The translations under genes and the position numbers were made by a program. A stretch of DNA of 64,000 nt from Nitzschia sp. pyKryTriq1. Its lineage: Eukaryota > Bacillariophyta > Bacillariophyceae > Bacillariales > Bacillariaceae. The stretch lies in assembly GCA_956465555.1 (NCBI GenBank), contig OY101121.1, positions 1,574,722 through 1,638,721 on the forward strand. Direction: 5' to 3'. Below, in pieces: positions 21,089 to 31,340 of this stretch (position 1 is the stretch's first letter; each line of letters opens with the position of its first letter). Under the pieces are notes generated by a model. It made no database searches and had not been told where the DNA came from. It worked only from the letters and a program-made list of their open reading frames with translations.

Positions 21089-21890
21089 GTTGACTGTACT
21101 TGGTTGAAACAAAGACAAGAAGACTCCAACAAATAATATTACCAAAGTGATGATACACTCAAAAATCGTTCGGCCACCACGTCTGTGCAGTAGTGTTCGT
21201 ACCAGCGTTGCCGGCTGTCGAGACGGACGCCTCAAGACTGGTGGAGACGGTGTTTGGTGGTGCTGGTCGGTAGACGATGAAAGATGAATTTGATTCCCTG
21301 ATCATCAAGAAAGGAAACAAGGGGGAGAGTGAGATTTCGTTCCGACGTGCCCCGTCCGAACCAGTAACGAAATCGCTACAGGTATACTTGTACGGTACCA
21401 GTAGGCCCTACGAACGAGTACTCGTAGGTATCTGCCAATGCGACTTTTTCTTTCCCAAAGTGACCGTACGTGTAGTGTTCTTTATCTGATATTTTGGTAG
21501 ATGGTGACAGCGACAGGACTGTCGTTCTTTTTTCTAGTAGACTATGATATGCTTTGGCTGTCAATGTCATGGATGAAATGCAATGCAATGCAATCATCGA
21601 AAATAGACAAAAATCTCGATCCGTGGATCACGAGAAGAAGAAAGTCGAATGGGTCAGTCACGTTAAAAAAGTCTCAAATTCTCATTCGTGCATGCGACAT
21701 GCGATCTCGTTGCGATAATATTAGCAGCAACGAATTTCAGAATTTCAACGATGACACCATAGCTTGCTCCTTCCTCGTTCAAAAGGGAGACGGCGGGCAA
21801 AGAAAAGCTTGCTACATCAAGTTTCATACCTGGGACCAGTATTCATTCTTACCCCCTGGACGAAGGAGTAGACGAAAAGTGAAAACCGTC
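21089..21890. promoter_or_regulatory. Divergent intergenic region
   Basis: About 800 bp between the starts of the TDP2-like gene (minus) and the LRR gene (plus). Both flanking frames stay open into it without good start codons. A GTAC-rich patch lies at 21380-21425. No defined site is claimed. Confidence 0.35.
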
Positions 21891-23459
21891 ATGGCTCGCG
21901 ACGAAGAAGAAATCTTACTATCTCAGCTGCTGGCGGACGACACGAAACACAGTGGCATCGGTGACAGCAGCGACGATGAAAATGATAATGCTCCGGAGAA
22001 TCATCATCTCCAGGGGCCGTGTGGACAGGAAGGAGGTGACGGCACTGTCTGGTGCACCCGAGTCGTCGTCGTCGATGATGATGATAGATCGGATATAAAT
22101 GACTATTTTTCGAGAACTGTCCAGCGCCTTGAAAATCACGACCCGACGCTGCAAACTTTGGAGCTCTGTAATCAGATGCTCTGGGACTTTGATCGATGGC
22201 GGCACCCAGTCATGGAGGAGCAGGAAGAGGTGTACATTCTCGACGTAGAGGCATGGTTGAGTGCGATTGCTCATATTCTGTGCCTAGCGCAGACCAATCC
22301 TCAAATTGTACGCCTTGAATTTATGAATATTCCTATCAATCATCCCACGATTGTCAAAGCCATTATCGATTTGTTCACTTGTGACAAACGAACGTGGCTT
22401 CAGTGGACGATTGAAGAATGCGATGGTTTTGATGCTCGATTTTTGGCAGACGCCATGGCCATGTCGTCGTCGACGACGACGAAGCAAACATGCCGAATAC
22501 GATCACTAAGATTGATCAATAATACAAGATTCTCCCCACAGGGAATGTCGGATGTAGGTCGAATCATCGCTACGAGTACATCCCTGACTGAGCTCCGAGT
22601 CACCGAAAATCTGGACGCTTCGGCAATCATCAATTTATCCGAGGGACTTGTCAACAACACCACGCTTTCCCGATTAGACTTTCAAGGGAGCTCTTTTGAG
22701 GACGACTACTCTGCACCAAATTCTGCGACTGGAGCACTGGCAGAGGGATTGCGAGGATTACGAAATCTTCTGACATTATCATTTGCCTATTGCAGCCTGT
22801 CTGACTATCCATTGGCTACTCTCGTACGAGCTGTGCGTAAGCACAGCACTCTGTGTTGGTTGGACCTGTCGCGTAATGAGTGCGGCCTCGAGTCTTGCCA
22901 AGCAATAACGTCGCTCCTCGTGAAGAGCACGGACGAAGAATCATCATCTTCCACAAGCTGTAAATTGCGCGGTCTGACGATGAACGGTTGCGATATCGGT
23001 GATCTTGGGCTTTTGACAATACAGCCTGCTCTTGCAGAGCCACAATGTACTCTGCAGCACCTTCATCTTTGTGACAATCGCATCACCGACGATGGACTTG
23101 TTGAGTTTCTGAAAGGTTGTTCCGATCAGCCCTCACTTTGCTCTCTCTGGCTCTCGGGTAACGACTTTGGAGCTCGTGGAGCAAGCGAACTCTTGAAAGT
23201 GGTCCAACACAATTACCAGTTGGACCAAGTGGTCCTGGATAGCTATCTGGCATGCTTTCGTGAGATCCAGTATTTTACACTTCTCAACCAGGGCGGTCGT
23301 AAATTGCTTCAGTCCGATCAACACAACGTGCCGCTAGGTCTCTGGCCGCTCGTCTTGGAACGTGCCCAACGCATACCGGTAAAACTTTCTACTCAACAAG
23401 CCGGTGCTGCGGTGGATATCTTGTATCATTTACTTCAAGGGCCTGCTCTTTCCAAGTAG
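21891..23459 (+). CDS. Leucine-rich repeat protein
   Basis: A 522-residue protein. The start at 21891 (MARDEEEILLSQLL) is preferred because the upstream open frame is poor. After an acidic N-terminal region, ribonuclease-inhibitor-type LRRs run from about residue 130 to 440. Examples are LTELRVTENL, LSRLDFQGSSF, LLTLSFAYCSL, LCWLDLSRNECG, LRGLTMNGCDI, LQHLHLCDNRI and LCSLWLSGNDFG. The C-terminus (LNQGGRKLL, then GLWPLVLERAQ and YHLLQGPAL) matches a conserved ending I associate with a large diatom LRR family. The role is probably protein-protein interaction; partner and location are unknown. No signal peptide is visible at this start. Confidence 0.82.
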   Translation: MARDEEEILLSQLLADDTKHSGIGDSSDDENDNAPENHHLQGPCGQEGGDGTVWCTRVVVVDDDDRSDINDYFSRTVQRLENHDPTLQTLELCNQMLWDFDRWRHPVMEEQEEVYILDVEAWLSAIAHILCLAQTNPQIVRLEFMNIPINHPTIVKAIIDLFTCDKRTWLQWTIEECDGFDARFLADAMAMSSSTTTKQTCRIRSLRLINNTRFSPQGMSDVGRIIATSTSLTELRVTENLDASAIINLSEGLVNNTTLSRLDFQGSSFEDDYSAPNSATGALAEGLRGLRNLLTLSFAYCSLSDYPLATLVRAVRKHSTLCWLDLSRNECGLESCQAITSLLVKSTDEESSSSTSCKLRGLTMNGCDIGDLGLLTIQPALAEPQCTLQHLHLCDNRITDDGLVEFLKGCSDQPSLCSLWLSGNDFGARGASELLKVVQHNYQLDQVVLDSYLACFREIQYFTLLNQGGRKLLQSDQHNVPLGLWPLVLERAQRIPVKLSTQQAGAAVDILYHLLQGPALSK

Positions 23460-23795
23460 TAGTGACAGCGCGAGGACCGATATCACTCACTCTACTGTGT
23501 TGGTCTCTCATACTGTAGGTCCGAAGCGAGTCTATTCTACTCCATGCATGGCACCGCCTGGACGCGCATGATTCATTCAATCTACTTCGTATTCGATGAT
23601 TCTTCAAGACGAAAAAGTAGAAACTTCCACTATAATGTGCCCGTGCGTTGTTGTTCTGGGTAGGATACTTTTTGCCGATCAAATAGAATTGCCTGACCAT
23701 AGTATTCGCCATCGTCCGTATAACAATTCCAGACCTGGTGCATGCAAATGCAAAACAGTTGTAGAATGTTAGTCGCTCCACAACAATATTCGTAT
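23460..23795. other. 3'-3' spacer, nothing recognised
   Basis: About 340 bp between the converging LRR and hypothetical genes. Presumably 3' UTRs. Confidence 0.4.
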
Positions 23796-24509
23796 CTACT
23801 TTTTCACTGTAGCTCCCAGCACATGGACCGACCATCGCATTAAACCTACCACTGCATCCCGAATATAAAAGCGCCGTCCATCTACCAACGTTGACCGATA
23901 TCCTTGATAAATGTCAATCCAATTTTCCGGATCTTCCCGCAAGGTTTGCAATCGCATACTCCACGCCTCCTGATCCAGCCCAGGAGCAGCCACTCGACAG
24001 GCCGGCATGTTCAGAAGAGCGTCCCGAGACAGTTGAAAGGCACTGCAGGCACCAAAATTGACGTAATTGTTGGTGGGTCCATCCATCCCATTGACGCTCC
24101 CGTGCGACATGAGGGCAAAGCGAAGGTTCATGTGGACTTCGTCGTCCCACCCCTCCTCCGAAGAATCGTCGTCGTGATCATTTCTATTACCGAGTAATCC
24201 CATCCACTCCAATAAGCCCTGTTTGCTGAAGCGTTTCAGGTTTCGATCCAAGATAGAGAGGTGCACCGTTTGATCGAATTCTTCTTCTTCTTCGTCATCG
24301 GCGTCGGTGCTTTTTGCATTGAAAGAGGGTGACGGAGATGAAGATGACGCGATATGAAAGTTGTTCTTGTTCCTCATCACCAGACGGCGATGACGACGAT
24401 CACCACCGCGACCACCTTTTCTTGGAAGTAGCATGGTACTCGGAGTCCAACCATGACAGAATCTTAATAAGAAAACTGAGCACCAGAAAAGCGATTGGAT
24501 AACCTGCAT
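23796..24509 (-). CDS. Hypothetical protein with signal peptide
   Basis: A 237-residue frame from ATG 24509. Residues 1-20 form a hydrophobic signal (IQSLFWCSVFLLRFCHG), followed by a basic Arg/Gly-rich and then Ser-rich linker, an acidic run, and a folded-looking C-terminal half with EGWDDEVHMNLRFALM and VDGRRFYIRDAVVGLMRWSV. No family is recognised. The order signal, basic linker, domain would fit a plastid protein, but the cleavage site lacks a clear A-F motif. It is convergent with the LRR gene and diverges from the Fic-RING gene. Confidence 0.65.
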   Translation of the reverse strand: MQVIQSLFWCSVFLLRFCHGWTPSTMLLPRKGGRGGDRRHRRLVMRNKNNFHIASSSSPSPSFNAKSTDADDEEEEEFDQTVHLSILDRNLKRFSKQGLLEWMGLLGNRNDHDDDSSEEGWDDEVHMNLRFALMSHGSVNGMDGPTNNYVNFGACSAFQLSRDALLNMPACRVAAPGLDQEAWSMRLQTLREDPENWIDIYQGYRSTLVDGRRFYIRDAVVGLMRWSVHVLGATVKK

Positions 24510-24953
24510 AATAATGTAATGCTACTGAATGTATGTGTTTGTGTTGGTAGAGGAGAATGAGTTGGATGTGATGGTGGTGACAGATGCATATTGTACATGG
24601 ATCGCATGGATAGGTCATGTTGTATGTTGTGCCTCTCGATGTGTGGCATCGCCGATGATGATTATTGCCTTCTCGTACACGTACACGTACCGGCATGTAC
24701 CTGCCCGATACAGTACGAACCGGTACTGCGGGTGTACCGTGGTCGGTCGACTTAATCAAACCGTTGCAGTCGAAGTAATCCGTCCACGATAAAACGCCCA
24801 GCATAGAAGAAAGACGAAGAAAGAAGAAAACGACGAAAAAATGACGAGAACCATAAAGCATCCATCAACATACTCGTATTAGTGACCATTGTTGACCATG
24901 ACAATGTGGCAGAGTATAAACCAAGCTACGAGTAAATCAATCTGTCGCAGAAT
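24510..24953. promoter_or_regulatory. Divergent intergenic region upstream of Fic-RING gene
   Basis: About 440 bp between two divergent starts. It holds a GTAC/ACCGGT patch (24674-24735) and a TATA-like sequence (GAGTATAAACC at about 24912) some 40 bp before the Fic-RING ATG. The TATA role is inferred only from position. Confidence 0.35.
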
Positions 24954-27296
24954 ATGAGCGATCCACCCGAGCGGCCCAATGCTGGCTTCAAGCGTTCCAG
25001 AGTCGACCTCGAACCAAACAACAATCCAGCTTCGTCAGCTGCTGCTGCTGCTGCTGCTGCTGCTTTTCGTCAAGGCCAAGGCATTTCGAGTACGAGTAAT
25101 ACAAATAATAATGCGGCACGAATACTTCAAACTGGAAACTTTGGCGCCTGGCTAGCAAAAATTGCCGAGAATCCCGCGCAGGACGGCCATGAAATTTTTG
25201 GAAGCCTCCCCGCTGTTGGAACACCCTCCTTTCAGACCCTTCAACTGATTGCTAATTTTCTGGCGCAACATCATCTCGCCGAAGCCGCTTCCAAGAGCGG
25301 TGGTGGCGACGGCGACAACAACAACAACAACAATCCGTCGAATAGTAGTCCGAGAGACCAGCACATTTCCACAGCACCCTACTACCTACCGACGCTGAAA
25401 GAATTTGCGCACGCTCAGCTAGATCGCCAGGCAGCCGGCCTCGGAACAAATGCGAGCCGAGAAACAGCAGCGGGTGTGACGCAGCTCATTGAAGATCACT
25501 CGAATGCGCTGCAAGTGGTGTTGGCGGCAGAACAGACTACGTCCTCGCTCTTGTCGAACGAAACCATATGTCTGGTGCATAGGCGTCTGTGTCCGACACT
25601 TCCAGTGTCAGGACGATATCGAACTTCCAGAGCGAGAGCGGGACAAACATTTTTTTGTCCTCCAGAGAATATTTCAAGGGAGATGGATCTCTTCTGGACT
25701 AGTATGCAGAAGCTTGAGCAGCAATACATACATTCCAGCAACCGCCCACCAGATATTACCCGAGACATTTCCAAGCTATATTTTTCTATTGCTATGGCGG
25801 CCACAGCAATGTATGCTATCAATGATATACATCCATTCGCAGATGGAAACGGACGAACTTCACGCATCTATGCCAACGGACTTTTGAAACAACTTCTTCA
25901 ACTGCCATTCACCATCACGATTGCCGCGACACCGCAGCAACGACAAGAATATGTGGACGGACTTCGAAATGGACACCGGCGAATCATCATCGATCAGAAT
26001 AACACCAACACGAGCGCTACAAGTACGACGACTAATAGTCCTGGTGTCGTTGCAGCAGTCATGCAGCCACTCATTCAAATGCTGATGGAGCGTATAGCTC
26101 ATGCGGTGGCACAAGTTCAATCGCTATTGACAGAGCGGGCCAGAGCTGCCGTAGATGAAGAAGAGGCTCGCATCGCAAGACGAGTCCGCGAACGGGCGGC
26201 ACAAGGTCAATGCATCATTTGCTTGGACGCGTCCCCAAATATCGCTACATTGTGTTGTGGACAAGCGGTGCATCTGAATTGCATCGCCGAGTGGCTTGCC
26301 AACGGGACTACGTGTGTCAATTGCCGGAATCCTTTGCCCCGGTTGAGTGTGGCTAATAATAGGCAACCGGGTGCTGCTGCCGCTCCCCAGAATGCTGGAG
26401 GAGATATGGATAACTTGCACGAAGCTTTTCAGGCAATGCAAGATGCCGTGCAACGGGCCATTGAGCTACAAAATAATATGGATGGTGTCCAGCAGAACGG
26501 GGAAGACTTCACAACAAACACTACTACATCCGTACATGACGATGATGAGGAATCTACCACTACAACAGCGGTGGGAGCAAATGCACCACCGCTGCCCCCT
26601 ACTTGTCCCAATTGTCAAAATCGCTCGGCTATTGATTGTGACAATGGAATGTGTGGAAGATGTTGTGGGATCTATGGTGGAGGCTCATGTCCCCGGCATG
26701 GAACGATAGGGGGGCATCAAAACCATGCGGATACGACGTCCACAGTAGACGACGACCAAGATACGACTACTACCACCGTGGCACCAGCACCGCCACCACG
26801 ACCCCAGTGCCATCGTTGCAACAACATTATGGCTGTAGATTGTGATAATCAAATGTGCGCACAATGCTGTGGCACATACGGTAATGATCCCTGCAATCGA
26901 CACGGAACTGCAGGAAATCGTGCTTCTCAGATCGAAGACACCACTACTACTACGACTACCACGGACGATGATGCGACCAACCAGGCTTCCGACGAGTGTC
27001 CTACCTGCTCCAACATATCAGCCTTTGGTTGTACCAACCACATGTGCGGTAGATGTTGTCCGACTCTTGGGGCCCATACATGTGAACGACACGACCCACC
27101 GCAGCCACAGCCCGATGAGGATACGTCCTCCACGACGACGACAAGTACGGTGCAACAAGCTCCATCATCTCAGCCAACATACTGCGACTCTTGCAGTCGG
27201 AATCGAGCTGCCTTGGACTGTGCCAACCATATGTGTGGTAGATGCTGCGTCTTGAGCGGACTTACCCATCGCTGTAATCGTCATGGTGGCATGTAG
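24954..27296 (+). CDS. Fic-domain / RING-finger fusion with Cys-rich repeats
   Basis: A 780-residue single-exon protein with an unusual architecture. Residues about 180-345 are a Fic domain with the full active-site motif HPFADGNGR (293-301); Fic enzymes usually transfer AMP to protein hydroxyls. Just before it, VLAAEQ (189-194) resembles a degenerate autoinhibitory motif whose Glu is kept. Residues 420-457 are a RING finger (CIICLDAS, CCGQAVHLNCIAEW, CVNCRNP), the signature of E3 ubiquitin ligases. The C-terminal third carries four copies of a Cys-rich module of about 32 residues (551-582, 619-650, 682-713, 744-777) with pattern CxxC...DC-x-N-x-MC-xx-CC...C-xx-H. Acidic, poly-Thr linkers separate them. 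The N-terminus is low-complexity with poly-Ala and poly-Asn. There is no signal peptide, so cytosolic or nuclear action is likely. Confidence 0.92.
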   Translation: MSDPPERPNAGFKRSRVDLEPNNNPASSAAAAAAAAAFRQGQGISSTSNTNNNAARILQTGNFGAWLAKIAENPAQDGHEIFGSLPAVGTPSFQTLQLIANFLAQHHLAEAASKSGGGDGDNNNNNNPSNSSPRDQHISTAPYYLPTLKEFAHAQLDRQAAGLGTNASRETAAGVTQLIEDHSNALQVVLAAEQTTSSLLSNETICLVHRRLCPTLPVSGRYRTSRARAGQTFFCPPENISREMDLFWTSMQKLEQQYIHSSNRPPDITRDISKLYFSIAMAATAMYAINDIHPFADGNGRTSRIYANGLLKQLLQLPFTITIAATPQQRQEYVDGLRNGHRRIIIDQNNTNTSATSTTTNSPGVVAAVMQPLIQMLMERIAHAVAQVQSLLTERARAAVDEEEARIARRVRERAAQGQCIICLDASPNIATLCCGQAVHLNCIAEWLANGTTCVNCRNPLPRLSVANNRQPGAAAAPQNAGGDMDNLHEAFQAMQDAVQRAIELQNNMDGVQQNGEDFTTNTTTSVHDDDEESTTTTAVGANAPPLPPTCPNCQNRSAIDCDNGMCGRCCGIYGGGSCPRHGTIGGHQNHADTTSTVDDDQDTTTTTVAPAPPPRPQCHRCNNIMAVDCDNQMCAQCCGTYGNDPCNRHGTAGNRASQIEDTTTTTTTTDDDATNQASDECPTCSNISAFGCTNHMCGRCCPTLGAHTCERHDPPQPQPDEDTSSTTTTSTVQQAPSSQPTYCDSCSRNRAALDCANHMCGRCCVLSGLTHRCNRHGGM

Positions 27297-28043
27297 TACT
27301 CGTAGTCTCACGGCTCTTGCTGCTAATTCTGTGCTCTGATGCCTGAATGATATTATGCCATTGAGGATTAATGATCGAGAATGCACCACGAGCGTCCTCA
27401 TGTCGATAAACATCTTCAATGCACCAGGAGAGTCTTTACGAATACACCTCATTTTAAACTTTCCTGAGGCCGATTGTGTAGACTAGTAGCCATAGTAGAT
27501 GGTAACCTCCCCGCATGCCTTGCATCTTAGAGTAGCATCATATTCTACTCTACCAGCCTATCTACCGGTATGACGTGTACCGGTACCGGTACCTACAGTA
27601 GTCAGTAGTGTAAAAGGAGTAATTTGGCTGATTTTCGTGTTTTGGATTTTGCGTCTGTGCGTCGTCACTTCGGCTCTTTAAGCATTTTATCAAAAACTCT
27701 GAATAACGCGTGTTCTTTGAACGTGGCCCTCTAATCTGATGCTTTCGATCATAGTTGATTGCATGACGAAAACGCGTACTTCAGAGTTTTGACGAGCTCC
27801 ATGTAGGATTGTACCAGATCCTACGTACATGGAAATCAAAGGCGTTTCGAGAAACACAAAGAAGCGCAAGAACACGACGATCGATGAAGAAAATTACGAC
27901 ATCACCAATCCAAAATCCAAATCACCACAATGACACATCATAAAAAAACAAGTTTACAAGGTACTGTCTTTGATCCCTTCCTTTGACCAACACCCTAGAG
28001 AGTCGTCTACCAGTAGAAGCTAACCGTTATATTCTACATACGA
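27297..28043. other. Spacer without gene
   Basis: About 750 bp. It holds a GTAC/ACCGGT patch at 27562-27600 and the promoter of the atlastin-like gene. Nothing coding is recognised. Confidence 0.45.
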
Positions 28044-29865
28044 ATGACCACAGAAGAGGAAGAAGTCGTCATGGTGGAGCATTCGGACGCCAAAACAACT
28101 AGCAGTGACGACACAGATGCCGTTCCCGACCTAGCCGAAGAAGAGACTTCGAAAAGGAAGAACAATAATTCTCCAGAACCGACACAGATTGTGTCCATCG
28201 GGACAGAGGAAGACGCCTTTGCATTCACGTTCCATGAGGACAGACTCAATGAGATTATCCGCAAAGTTCCTCCTGGTTGGAAGGTCGCCGTCGTGAGCGT
28301 GGTCGGTGCGTTTCGAACGGGTAAGAGTTTCCTGCTGAGCTGGTTCTTGAAGTACTTGCATCACTTGACGAATGGTGGAGAATCAGGCAATGATGATGAC
28401 TCCTCCAAAAAATGGTACGAGCAAGTGCAGAGCCTGGGGCAAGACTCGGGATTTGATTGGCGAGGAGGAAGTGAACGTAACACAACTGGAATCTGGATGT
28501 GGAGTCAACCTCATTTCGTTACCAAGCCTAGTGAGGATGGAACGGGCGGTCAGGAAACCATCGCAGTTCTTCTCGTTGATTCTCAAGGCATGTTTGACAA
28601 TGAAACTACCATGAGTTTGACGGCGAGCATCTTTGGGTTGTCGACCCTGCTTAGCTCCTACCAGATTTACAATGTTGACAAGCGCATTCAAGAAGACAAT
28701 TTGCAGCAACTAGCTCTCTTTTCAGAGTACGCGAGATTGGCTGTGGAAGCCGATCAGGCTCATCAAAGTGCTGGTGTCGAGATTGTGAAACCGTTCCAGA
28801 GAATGGAATTCTTGGTCCGAGATTGGCAACACTTTGAAGAAGAGGAGAACTATGACGCCATGGAGAAAGAAATGGGGGAGTACCTGGACAAAGTTATTGC
28901 AGAGCGGGACGCAAAGGATTTGCAGGAGACTAGAGAGCAAATATTGGCTTGTTTCGAGTCGTTGTCATGTTTTGGACTGTGCCACCCGGGTATGTCAGTA
29001 ATCAAAAAGTCCTACGATGGAAGCGTTGACAAGATCGAAAAGGACTTTTTGGAGCTGTTGGACAGGTACTGCAAGCGCGTCTTTAGCGTGGATCGTTTGA
29101 TGCCAAAGACCATCCAAGGCCGTCAAGTGACGGCGGCTGAGCTGGCTGCCTACATCAAGGCCTACGCGACTATGTTTTCATCCGGCGCCAGCTTTCCTGA
29201 AGCCAGTACCATGCTGGAGGCCACGGCGACTGCAAATAACCAAAACGCTGTCAATCTGGCTATTGCTGCATACAAGGACCCTATGAGTCGTATTGCTGGA
29301 CCGAAGTGCTCCAACTATATTCGTCCCCAGGAGTTAAAGGATGATCACAAGAAGCTTCTTGCCAAGGCTCTGGAAGTCTTCGATACTATGGCCACCTTTG
29401 GAAGTAAAAAAGCAATCGAAGGTGCTCGGAACACAGTCGTTGAGCAGATTCATGACGACTTTGAAGTGTACACCTCGCTGAATGATTCTCGCAATCCTTT
29501 AGCGGGGCTCGAAACGTGGGTACTGCTTGATTTATTTATTTTGAAGTGTCGACAAAGCTTTTATGTGCTCAGAAACTCACCCCACTTTTTTCTCGTTTAC
29601 TCGGCATCTGTGTAGTTACGCCCTGCCACTCACTGTTGCGTTGGTGGCATTCATTTTGAGATGGATTGCCGATATGACGTGCTCGCCGTACTCGCAGGTT
29701 TGTAGAAAGAGTTCTGACTTTCTGTCTCATATCTATGCCGTCGTCATTATCTTTTTGTTCATCGTGGGCGCCACCAAGGCCAAGCAAATTAAAGACCTTT
29801 TCAACAAGGTCAAGGCCGCATTCGAAATGATGAATTCCGACGGTGCCAAGAAAAAGAAGGACTAG
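28044..29865 (+). CDS. Atlastin/GBP-like large GTPase with C-terminal membrane hairpin
   Basis: Dynamin-superfamily GTPase of the atlastin type, which tethers and fuses ER tubules. Exon 1 is 28044-29515 and exon 2 is 29616-29865. The P-loop is VGAFRTGKSFLL, the switch region has RNTTGIWMW, G3 is VLLVDSQGMFD, and the guanine-specificity Arg-Asp is in FLVRDWQHF. A helical middle domain follows. Exon 2 encodes two hydrophobic segments (YALPLTVALVAFILRW and HIYAVVIIFLFIVGA) and a Lys-rich helical tail, as in atlastins. Keeping the frame into exon 2 requires donor GTGGGT after 29515, a less common but legal GT donor; the nearer GTACTG is out of phase. The product is 573 residues. Confidence 0.9.
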
Positions 29866-30122
29866 TCGTGCCACCCACTTGTCGCTGCTTTCGTAATGCC
29901 GGGTAGAAGTAAATAGAGTACCGATACAAACGAAAATGTAAACCAGTGAACTCATCTCTCTCTATGTAGACTAGAGCTGGAGAACCTCATGCAGTACGTG
30001 CATACACAGACAGTACGTCGTACGTGCATAGACTACAGTACCGGTATCGGTAATGACACCAAAAGTCATGCGTCGACATTAATCAACGAATGCCTAATTT
30101 TTGACATACCCATCAAACAATT

Positions 30123-31340
30123 CTACCGTAATGTGTTTGGCGAAACATTTTGTTCGAAGCGTTCGTTGAACATTTCGACAATGATCGTCGCAGTCTCCTC
30201 CACAGAAACCCCGGTAACATCTATTTCTGTCCAATTGTGTTTCTGGGCCAACATGCGAGCGTTCTGTAGATCTTTCAAAAGGTAATTGCGATCAGCATAG
30301 TTCGATTGACTGGATCCTGACGCCTCGTTCTTGGCTTCAACCTTTCGAACATTCCGACGCTCCAATCGGCTGGTTCGGATTTTCCTCAGTTGAGTCGGGG
30401 CAATGGTTAAACAAAAGACTCGGCGTGGGTCTACTTCCTCAAGTAGTTCAGCCGGAGGGGGTACTTCCAGTACCAGCGGGATATTTGCAACTTTAAGTGA
30501 CATCGTCTGCGACAAGACGACTGAGAGAGGTGTTTTCCCGCTTCTGCTAACCCCCACAATGACAACATCAGCCTCAGACAGCAACCATGGTGATTGTCCA
30601 TCGTCTGCTTTCAGGCAAAATTCCACAGCATCCATCCGTTTATAATACGAGTCGCCAAGTGTCCGACGCCTTGAGCTGCCCTGGAAACGCGCTGGAATTC
30701 CATAGGGCTTCTTTCCCAGATGGTCTCCAAGGATATCAAGTGCCGGTCCCATCAAATCTACATGAAGGATTCCCTTTTCGCCACATAGATCTGCAGCAAA
30801 TCTTCGCAATTCACCATCAGCCAATGTATACATGACACAAGCGTCTTTTTCCTTTGCTGTTTGAAGAATCTGAGATAAAGCCGACGTGCTTCGGATAAAA
30901 GTAAACGTCCTGCTCTGCACGTCACAGGCATCGCCAAACATGTCGGCTTCGCCGTATCCATCGTCGCTCCCACCAATATCATCAGCACAAGTGTCAAACT
31001 GCGCCAGGCTTTTAAGAAGTGTTGATCGCGCCGTTACTCCAGTGGCATCCGACACCAAAAATACCATCCTTGTTGTCGGGGCCACTCCTGGTGGCGTGCA
31101 GTCGATGTCGTCGTCTTCTGGTCGATACAATATCGCCCGCGCAGATACAGCACTTTCAGTCATGTTCAATATTTCGTAATCAACATCCTGACTTGACTGA
31201 TCTTCGACAGACAAATCCAACGTTTGTGGAGAATGTCGCGATCGGACCACCGTGCATTCCACACAATTGCGTCGAACGAGGAAAGCATGACACGGCAAGC
31301 CCAAAACAATCGAAGCGGTGATGGAGATAAGAGATCTCAT
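30123..31340 (-). CDS. PPDK regulatory protein (bifunctional kinase/phosphorylase)
   Basis: A 405-residue member of the DUF299/PPDK-regulatory-protein family. The plant enzyme inactivates PPDK by ADP-dependent phosphorylation of a threonine and reactivates it by phosphorolysis. Landmarks are FLVSDATGVTARSTL (residues 94-108), the segment RRTLGDSYYKRMDAVEF, the P-loop GVSRSGKT (263-270), and the family's C-terminal SNYADRNYLLKDL and ARMLAQKHNW. The N-terminus (LISITASIVLGLPCHAFLVRR) is a signal-like leader ending in HAF, compatible with diatom plastid targeting. It stands head to head with the PPDK gene, its expected substrate, 549 bp away. Confidence 0.93.
   Translation of the reverse strand: MRSLISITASIVLGLPCHAFLVRRNCVECTVVRSRHSPQTLDLSVEDQSSQDVDYEILNMTESAVSARAILYRPEDDDIDCTPPGVAPTTRMVFLVSDATGVTARSTLLKSLAQFDTCADDIGGSDDGYGEADMFGDACDVQSRTFTFIRSTSALSQILQTAKEKDACVMYTLADGELRRFAADLCGEKGILHVDLMGPALDILGDHLGKKPYGIPARFQGSSRRRTLGDSYYKRMDAVEFCLKADDGQSPWLLSEADVVIVGVSRSGKTPLSVVLSQTMSLKVANIPLVLEVPPPAELLEEVDPRRVFCLTIAPTQLRKIRTSRLERRNVRKVEAKNEASGSSQSNYADRNYLLKDLQNARMLAQKHNWTEIDVTGVSVEETATIIVEMFNERFEQNVSPNTLR

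Noticed and set aside
24954-25250. Fic gene as part of a bacterial-type toxin-antitoxin pair
   Set aside because: No small antitoxin frame lies next to it, and the fused RING, poly-Ala and poly-Thr tracts fit a eukaryotic gene.
28034-28264. Minus-strand frame at the atlastin start
   Set aside because: It is antisense to the acidic Ser/Glu-rich N-terminus of the GTPase gene and has no support of its own.
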